Below, piece after piece: positions 22,625 through 27,174 of a stretch of 27,174 nt of DNA; positions within the stretch are counted from its first letter, which is position 1, and every line of letters begins with the position of its first letter. This DNA comes from Nitrospirota bacterium. GTDB lineage: Bacteria; Nitrospirota; Thermodesulfovibrionia; Thermodesulfovibrionales; JdFR-88. Made by a program: the position numbers and the translations under genes. The notes below the pieces were generated by a model, which worked only from the letters and a program-made list of their open reading frames with translations, did not search any database and was not told the DNA's origin. The stretch lies in the NCBI GenBank assembly GCA_021812785.1, contig JAKAMR010000029.1:1-27174 (forward strand). The letters run 5' to 3'.

Positions 22625-22667
22625 ACAGCAGGCCGGCGCCGGGCAGTTGCCCGCTCCGGCCTGCTGT
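22625..22667 (-). terminator. Strong hairpin between the NrfD-type gene and the pentaheme cytochrome gene
   Basis: ACAGCAGGCCGG and CCGGCCTGCTGT form 12 pairs, and an inner CGGGC/GCCCG stem caps it. It begins 5 bases after the NrfD-type stop codon. On the minus strand only TTT follows, so it may be a partial terminator or an mRNA-stabilising structure that sets different levels of the two half-operons. The rest of the gap at 22459-22671 holds no gene. Confidence 0.6.
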
Positions 22668-22671
22668 AATA

Positions 22672-23958
22672 TCAGGCTTGTTCTTCGGGTACTTCCTCCA
22701 CGTGGGGCCTTACAACCTTTACCTCGTGAATGTCCTCTTTCCCCGAGGATGCGAATCTCAGTTTGCCCGTATATACAGGGAGGGCGAACTTGACCAAAAG
22801 GGTGTAGACCATTGCCCCGAAGGCCCATACACCAAGAGAAACCATAAGTTCGGTTGCCGTAGGCGTGTATTGGTATATCTCGCCAAGCACATCGGGGGTA
22901 AAGCCGGGGATTACAAGGCCCATCCCCTTCTCAAGATATATTCCCACTATCATAAGCACGCAGGCGGTATTGAGCGTTACGAATTTCTCGCGCGTCCCCT
23001 TATTGAGGATCAGCACGAACGCGACGACAGTGGCTATAACTGAGGTCCATATATACGGCACCAGGTTCGTTTGCCCATGGAGCCCGAAAAACAGGTAATG
23101 TATCGACGCCGACTCAGCGGTCCCGGGATAGAATGACACAAACACCTCCGAGCCAATAAAGAACAGGTCTATAGCCAGTGCATACGTGATGAAGGTGGCA
23201 ATCCTGAAGAGCGTCTTGTCCTCTATCTTCACATCGGTGACCTTCCTTAGAACCTGGAACACCAAGAGCATCAGGGCTGGCCCGGAGCTAAGCGCTCCCG
23301 CTATGAACTTTGGCGCAAGAATGGCGTCTCCCCAGAAGGGCCTGGAAAACCCGGCGTTGTACAGAAACGCGGTTACGGTATGTATGCTGACCGCGACGGG
23401 TATCGACAGGTAGATCAGGAAGCCGACGAAGGACTTCATTTTGTAGTGTTCTCCTCGGGAAAGCTTGTACAGCACGTAAAAGACGACAATGATATTGAGG
23501 AAAAGATAACTGTTCAGGGCCAGAACGTCCCAGGCAAGGAGGGACGAAGGCCAGTGCATCAAGCCTATCGGAGGCGGAAGGATATGCCACACCCTGAGAG
23601 GCTGGCCCAGGTCCGTCATGATAAACATTATGCACATCAGGAGAGCGGTGATCGCCATCATCTCGGCAAAGATTACTATTTCTTTAATTGGCTTGTCGTG
23701 GTGCACATAAGACGGGACCACCAGCAGAACGGCCGCCGCGGCCACCCCGACCAGGAAGGTGAAGTTGGAGATGTAAAAGCCCCATGACACCTGGTCTCTC
23801 ATGGCGGTCATTATAAGGCCATGTTCCGCCTGGCCGATGTATGCGTGCACTCCGACAGCCATAAGGCCTGCGAGGAACGCAAGCCACAGGTAATACTTGG
23901 CGCTGCCTTTGAATATCGATCCCCATGCGATGATAAAATTCTTTATTGTCTGTATCAT
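22672..23958 (-). CDS. NrfD/DsrP-type polytopic quinone-interacting membrane protein
   Basis: A 428-residue integral membrane protein with about ten helices, of the NrfD/PsrC/DsrP superfamily, which exchange electrons with the menaquinone pool and pass them to a partner ferredoxin-like subunit. Recognisable stretches are WGFYISNFTFLVGVAAAAVL, FIMTDLGQPLRVWHIL (with the conserved DLGQP), PFWGDAILAPKFIAGAL and the FIGSEVFVSFYPGT helix. The closest resemblance from memory is the larger DsrP/HmeB-like branch. The ATG overlaps the ferredoxin gene stop by 4 bases. Which direction electrons flow is not visible. Confidence 0.9.
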   Translation of the reverse strand: MIQTIKNFIIAWGSIFKGSAKYYLWLAFLAGLMAVGVHAYIGQAEHGLIMTAMRDQVSWGFYISNFTFLVGVAAAAVLLVVPSYVHHDKPIKEIVIFAEMMAITALLMCIMFIMTDLGQPLRVWHILPPPIGLMHWPSSLLAWDVLALNSYLFLNIIVVFYVLYKLSRGEHYKMKSFVGFLIYLSIPVAVSIHTVTAFLYNAGFSRPFWGDAILAPKFIAGALSSGPALMLLVFQVLRKVTDVKIEDKTLFRIATFITYALAIDLFFIGSEVFVSFYPGTAESASIHYLFFGLHGQTNLVPYIWTSVIATVVAFVLILNKGTREKFVTLNTACVLMIVGIYLEKGMGLVIPGFTPDVLGEIYQYTPTATELMVSLGVWAFGAMVYTLLVKFALPVYTGKLRFASSGKEDIHEVKVVRPHVEEVPEEQA

Positions 23959-24914
23959 CCTGAAAACCTCTCTCCCGCCTCGAAATCAAAGAAGTAGAAA
24001 AATTTCGGGTGTGTACCCAGATCATCCTTGAGCCTGAAAGTCCTTTTATGCTCCATGGCATACCTGACCTCGCTTTTGGGGTCCAGGAGATTTCCAAACT
24101 TCCGGGCGCCCACCGGGCAGGCTTCGACGCAGGCGGTATACCTGCCTTTTCTCGTCCTCTGAATGCAAAAGGTGCACTTTTCCACAACCCCTCTGTACCG
24201 GGGACGGTTCCCAAGATAATGGGTAACAGGATTTATGTCCGCGGGCTTTATGCCGGGCTCCCCCCAGTTGAAATGCCTGGCCCCGTAAGGGCAGGCGGCC
24301 ATGCAATACCTGCATCCTATGCACCAGTTGTAGTCCACCACAACAATTCCGTCCGGTTCCTTCCAGGTTGCCTGGGTAGGGCATGCCCTTGTGCAGGCCG
24401 GATTCTCGCATTGCTGGCATTGGACCGGCATGTAAAAGTAACCGGGTTCGGGAACCTGCTTCGGGTCATAGTATTTCTCAGCTTTCTCCCAATTCATCAA
24501 GTCACCGTGCTTGAACCGGAGCACCTGTATCCACTGTATTTGCGGGTCCCTGGACTGGTTGTTCTCGTGTACGCACGCATATACGCAGGTCCTGCAGCCG
24601 ATGCAGCGCGAAAGGTCAAGCCCGTAGCCGAACAGGACCCCGGGCATGGCTGGCTCTATGCCGATCTGGATGGCCTTTTTATATTTGCGTTCATATTCCT
24701 GCTCCAAGCGCTGAACCACTTGCTGCTTTTCCGCGACGGTCATCTCCCTGAAGTGCTTCTGGAAAAATGACTCCCAGAAATCCTTGAAAGAGGCATCCGC
24801 CCTGTTCAGTGGGAGCATGGTAGTAGCCGCACCTGCCAAAGCGCCCTTCAACAGGGTCCTGCGGTTTATCTTCAGTTCCCTTTTTTCGATCTTTTTTTCG
24901 TCTTTGTCTTTCAT
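23955..24914 (-). CDS. Tat-exported ferredoxin subunit with four [4Fe-4S] sites (DsrO/HmeA-like)
   Basis: A 319-residue periplasmic iron-sulfur protein. A twin-arginine motif NRRTLLKGALAG (17-28) shows export. Sixteen cysteines form four cluster sets: 104/107/110/114, 166/169/174/178, 198/201/204/208 and 247/250/262/266, arranged in the interlocked pattern of DsrO/PsrB/NrfC-type subunits. It carries electrons between the NrfD-type membrane subunit and a cytochrome. No molybdopterin or sulfite-reductase catalytic subunit is encoded nearby. It is preceded by AGGGGGA and coupled to the NrfD-type gene by a 4-base overlap. Confidence 0.92.
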   Translation of the reverse strand: MKDKDEKKIEKRELKINRRTLLKGALAGAATTMLPLNRADASFKDFWESFFQKHFREMTVAEKQQVVQRLEQEYERKYKKAIQIGIEPAMPGVLFGYGLDLSRCIGCRTCVYACVHENNQSRDPQIQWIQVLRFKHGDLMNWEKAEKYYDPKQVPEPGYFYMPVQCQQCENPACTRACPTQATWKEPDGIVVVDYNWCIGCRYCMAACPYGARHFNWGEPGIKPADINPVTHYLGNRPRYRGVVEKCTFCIQRTRKGRYTACVEACPVGARKFGNLLDPKSEVRYAMEHKRTFRLKDDLGTHPKFFYFFDFEAGERFSG

Positions 24915-24934
24915 AATGCCTGCAAATCCCCCTG

Positions 24935-25450
24935 CTATTTTATATCCGCCGGCCTTATCGGAGCCGGGAAGGGTTTGATTGATTTGAACTTCGGATCATG
25001 CGGCCAATGGCAGTTTATGCACTGGTAATATGTTTTCTTTCCATTCCACATGCCTATCCTCTTGCCGTGCAACCCCGCCTTCCATTCCTTGAATATAAAG
25101 CCGTGGCACTGGGCGCAAACAAGATAAGACTGATCAAAACTGACTGTCTGCCCGGTGAACAGCTTTAATGTATCCCTGTTGGTGGGATTGTGGCAGTCAA
25201 AACACCATCCGCCAGGCATGTGTTTCAGCACGACATCCTGGTGCATCATGGTAAGCTTTCTTATCTTGTAATTGACAGGCATTCCCGAGTGGCACTGAGA
25301 GCACGGCCATAATCCCTGGTCGGCTTTAGGGAACGCAGGACGCGCCATGATGTCCTTGGGATTAGGCAGGGGATAATCCTGCCCGGCGGCATAGGCAAAC
25401 GACAACGGCAAAAGCAAGAACAAGACTGCGGCGATTAATTTTTTTCCCAT
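24935..25450 (-). CDS. Tetraheme c-type cytochrome, first gene of the respiratory cluster
   Basis: A 171-residue periplasmic cytochrome with a cleavable signal peptide (about 1-22, ending AYAAG). Four CXXCH sites are at 50-54, 83-87, 112-116 and 144-148. DsrJ, which has three haems, and QrcA, with six, occupy the same place in related complexes, so this is neither exactly. Several extra histidines (HQD, HMPGG, HGKR) may serve as distal ligands. It leads the operon with the ferredoxin and NrfD-type genes, after a good promoter. AGAGGG precedes the ATG. Confidence 0.88.
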   Translation of the reverse strand: MGKKLIAAVLFLLLPLSFAYAAGQDYPLPNPKDIMARPAFPKADQGLWPCSQCHSGMPVNYKIRKLTMMHQDVVLKHMPGGWCFDCHNPTNRDTLKLFTGQTVSFDQSYLVCAQCHGFIFKEWKAGLHGKRIGMWNGKKTYYQCINCHWPHDPKFKSIKPFPAPIRPADIK

Positions 25451-25479
25451 TTTCTTCCCTCTTTCAAAAAAACTCGTGT

Positions 25480-25509
25480 ATCTTAAAATATGCTTTAAAA
25501 AGGTGTCAA
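25480..25509 (-). promoter_or_regulatory. Sigma-70-type promoter of the respiratory cluster
   Basis: On the minus strand, TTGACA (25504-25509) and TAAGAT (25480-25485) are 18 bases apart. The predicted start near 25473 gives a leader of about 22 bases that includes the AGAGGG ribosome-binding site. Confidence 0.6.
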
Positions 25510-25582
25510 GTTTAAATTTAAGATGCCGCTATAACCTCTTTATCTGCATTGTTTTTTTGGAAAATCCGCCTCTGTGGAGCTG

Positions 25583-25631
25583 CCAGGGACCGCAATAATA
25601 ATCTCTGTTGACGAAAGAGAAGTATCCCTGG
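25583..25631 (-). other. Nested inverted repeats downstream of ccdA
   Basis: CCAGGGA (25583-25589) pairs with TCCCTGG (25625-25631), and inside them TCTCT (25602-25606) pairs with AGAGA (25616-25620). On the minus strand this follows the ccdA stop by about 25 bases but lacks a U tract. It may be a 3' mRNA structure or an operator. Apart from this and the respiratory promoter, the gap 25451-25656 holds no recognised feature. Confidence 0.35.
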
Positions 25632-25656
25632 TTTTCAGGTGAAAGGTCAGATTTTT

Positions 25657-26400
25657 TTACTTGAGGAATTTACCCGCATCCACTCCAAGGCCGCCAAAAA
25701 ACCCTGCCAGCCCTCTTATCTTGTTTTCAAGGAGCAGGACGCCGAAGAGGACCATTATCATGCCGCTGACAAACATGATTACGCGCATGTATTTCATGAG
25801 CTTTTTTGAGTAGCTCAGGAATGTGTTCATCGCGAGGGCGGAGGCGAAAAACGGGAAGGCGAGCCCCAGGGAATAGACGGCAAGGAGTTTCAGACCGTAG
25901 AAGGTGGAGCCCTTGGTGGCGGCCACCAAAAGGATTCCGCCCAGTATCGGCCCTATGCAGGGGGTCCATCCAGCGGCGAAGGTCATCCCGATAAGGAAGG
26001 CCCCGATATAGCCGGCCGGGCGGCCGCTCAGATGGAACTTCCTCTCTTTCATAAGGAAGTCGAGCCTGACGATGCCGGAGATGAAGAGGCCGAAGATGAT
26101 CGTGATCACTCCGCCTGTTATGCGTATCTTGTCCTGGTAGTGGAACAGCCACTGCCCCATGGCGGAGGAAGACGCGCCAAGGCCTATGAACACGGAGGAA
26201 AAGCCGCATATGAACGAGGCCGAATTGGCGATGGTAACGCGCTTTATCCGGGCCCTCTGCTCGGCCCCGGCCGCAGTCAGATTTTCGAATGAAAGACCCG
26301 TTATGAAAGAAACATACGATGGTACGAGGGGCAGCACACAGGGGGAAAGAAAAGACAGCAGGCCAGCCGCAAAAGCCAGAGGGAATGATACATCGCTCAT
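25657..26400 (-). CDS. ccdA: CcdA-type thiol-disulfide transporter (cytochrome c biogenesis)
   Basis: CcdA moves reducing equivalents from cytoplasmic thioredoxin across the inner membrane to keep apocytochrome cysteines reduced for haem attachment. The 247-residue protein has six helices and the two redox-active cysteines: Cys21 in LSPCVLPLVPSY and Cys148 in GWTPCIGPILGG. Length and motif placement match CcdA rather than the larger DsbD. It lies just upstream of a locus with fourteen haem c sites over three cytochrome genes on the cluster strand and facing it, so a supporting role is likely. The start overlaps the MOSC-MogA gene stop by 4 bases, so the two are coupled. Confidence 0.9.
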   Translation of the reverse strand: MSDVSFPLAFAAGLLSFLSPCVLPLVPSYVSFITGLSFENLTAAGAEQRARIKRVTIANSASFICGFSSVFIGLGASSSAMGQWLFHYQDKIRITGGVITIIFGLFISGIVRLDFLMKERKFHLSGRPAGYIGAFLIGMTFAAGWTPCIGPILGGILLVAATKGSTFYGLKLLAVYSLGLAFPFFASALAMNTFLSYSKKLMKYMRVIMFVSGMIMVLFGVLLLENKIRGLAGFFGGLGVDAGKFLK

Positions 26401-27174
26401 ATCGCGCAGTCCTCCTCCGGGCCCTTTATTTTGCTTATTGCGTGGGGAATGACGTCAATGACCGCCTCAAGTCCTTCCCGCACCGCTTTGGGGCTCCCCG
26501 GCAGGTTTATTATAAGGCAAGCACCCCTGGTGCCCGCAATCCCCCTGGAAAGCATGGCCCTCCTGGTCTTTTTCATGCCGTGGGCCCTCATCGCCTCGGC
26601 CAATCCTGGCAACTGTCTTTCAATGACCGACGCCGTGGTCTCCGGGGTTATGTCCCTGTCCGAGAGCCCGGTGCCGCCTGTCGTGATTATGAGGTCCACC
26701 AGGGAAGAATACCGGATGAGTCTCTCCCTGAGCATCTCTGCCTCATCCGGGATCAGCTCGTAATGGACAACACCTGCGCCCGCAGCGGACAGGAGTTTGG
26801 CGATAAGTGGTCCGCTTTCATCCGTGCGCTCACCTTTTGAGCCTTTATCGCTCAGGGTTATGACGGCCGCAGTGATACAGAGGACGGCCACAGGGTCCCC
26901 GGTCTTTATCCTGCCGCCGGAAAGGACTTTTACGAATATTCCTTCCCTGGGCATGATGCAGTCTCCGGTCTGCCTGTATATCTCGCATTTTTCATGGCAC
27001 CTTTTCCCTATCTGCGTCACCTCCACAACGGACTGGCCGATCAGGAGCTGTGTGCCTACCGGCAGTTCCGCCAGGGCCAGGCCCTCCGTGGTTATGTTCT
27101 CCGCAAAATCTCCGGGGCCGAGGGACGTTTTCCCACCCGGTGAGCACCGGGCCTTGCCTATGCTTTCCACTGCA
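26397..27174 (-). CDS. MOSC domain fused to a MogA/MoaB-type molybdenum cofactor protein (N-terminus cut)
   Basis: The frame stays open to the right edge, so the N-terminus is missing. The visible part starts inside a MOSC domain (GPGDFAENITTEG, then CHEKCEIYRQTGDCIMPREGIF), a fold that handles sulfur in molybdenum-cofactor sulfuration. From about residue 97 of the visible part a MogA/MoaB domain follows: AAVITLSDKGSKGERTDESG, TTGGTGLSDRDITPE and the NLPGSPKAV end, which adenylates molybdopterin. MOSC-MogA fusions are known in several anaerobes. A GTG at 27170 is inside the MOSC domain and is not the real start. It is coupled to ccdA by a 4-base overlap. Confidence 0.9.
   Translation of the reverse strand, partial: AVESIGKARCSPGGKTSLGPGDFAENITTEGLALAELPVGTQLLIGQSVVEVTQIGKRCHEKCEIYRQTGDCIMPREGIFVKVLSGGRIKTGDPVAVLCITAAVITLSDKGSKGERTDESGPLIAKLLSAAGAGVVHYELIPDEAEMLRERLIRYSSLVDLIITTGGTGLSDRDITPETTASVIERQLPGLAEAMRAHGMKKTRRAMLSRGIAGTRGACLIINLPGSPKAVREGLEAVIDVIPHAISKIKGPEEDCAI

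Noticed and set aside
22672..25450. Calling the cytochrome, ferredoxin and NrfD genes dsrJ, dsrO and dsrP.
   Set aside because: DsrM, DsrK and sulfite reductase genes are absent and the cytochrome has four haem sites where DsrJ has three, so only a family-level call is made.
1..27174. CRISPR arrays, tRNA or rRNA genes, insertion sequences, prophage genes.
   Set aside because: I found no spaced repeat array, cloverleaf or rRNA motif, and no transposase, integrase or phage structural protein among the frames.

Overview
The window (27,174 bases, moderately GC-rich) comes from a Gram-negative, respiratory, probably anaerobic bacterium. The grounds are a type II secretion locus, many c-type cytochromes, a Tat-exported iron-sulfur subunit, a cytochrome b with the PDWY form of the Qo motif (linked to menaquinone-using, low-potential bc complexes) and CcdA for cytochrome c maturation. 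Gene content would suit a Nitrospirota or Desulfobacterota lineage, but there is no rRNA or other firm marker, so this is inference.

Layout. 1-4913 (minus strand): gspC-gspD-gspE-gspF of a type II secretion system; gspF is cut by the left edge, and the secretin has an unusual C-terminal domain resembling a subtilase propeptide. 5070-8425 (plus): a site-2-protease-like membrane metalloprotease with CBS domains, then separate ligase and polymerase genes equivalent to two LigD domains. 8490-10459: a PAS histidine kinase behind a possibly structured leader, convergent with a receiver-only response regulator. 10566-12908: a cysteine-rich DUF5714 protein and a convergent UbiD-family decarboxylase. 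12969-14731: two ABC permeases (DppB/DppC type) without ATPase or binding protein. 14804-15833 (minus): a DksA/TraR zinc-finger protein and a DUF1844 protein with a histidine-rich linker. 16015-19476 (plus): an NhaD-like antiporter, a double universal stress protein, a DUF2249 protein and a pentaheme cytochrome c. 19557-25450 (minus): a seven-gene respiratory cluster in two halves, tetraheme cytochrome/four-cluster ferredoxin/NrfD-type quinone module, then pentaheme cytochrome/small membrane protein/Rieske/fused cytochrome b. 25657-27174 (minus): CcdA and a MOSC-MogA fusion cut by the right edge.

How it works together. The right half is a menaquinol-oxidising electron-transfer locus: a Qrc/Dsr/Act-like NrfD module and a Rieske/cytochrome b complex are encoded head to tail with two related pentaheme cytochromes, plus CcdA to supply reduced thiols for haem attachment. 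The left half combines protein export, DNA end-joining enzymes and signal transduction. No gap between genes exceeds 300 bases. No tRNA, rRNA, CRISPR array, insertion sequence or phage gene was recognised.

Most notable: (1) the secretin with a subtilase-propeptide-like tail; (2) the composite NrfD plus Rieske/cytochrome b locus with paired pentaheme cytochromes; (3) several genes whose -10 box lies only 5-8 bases before the start codon with no Shine-Dalgarno site, suggesting common leaderless mRNAs; (4) a hairpin-rich, poorly protein-like stretch ahead of the histidine kinase.
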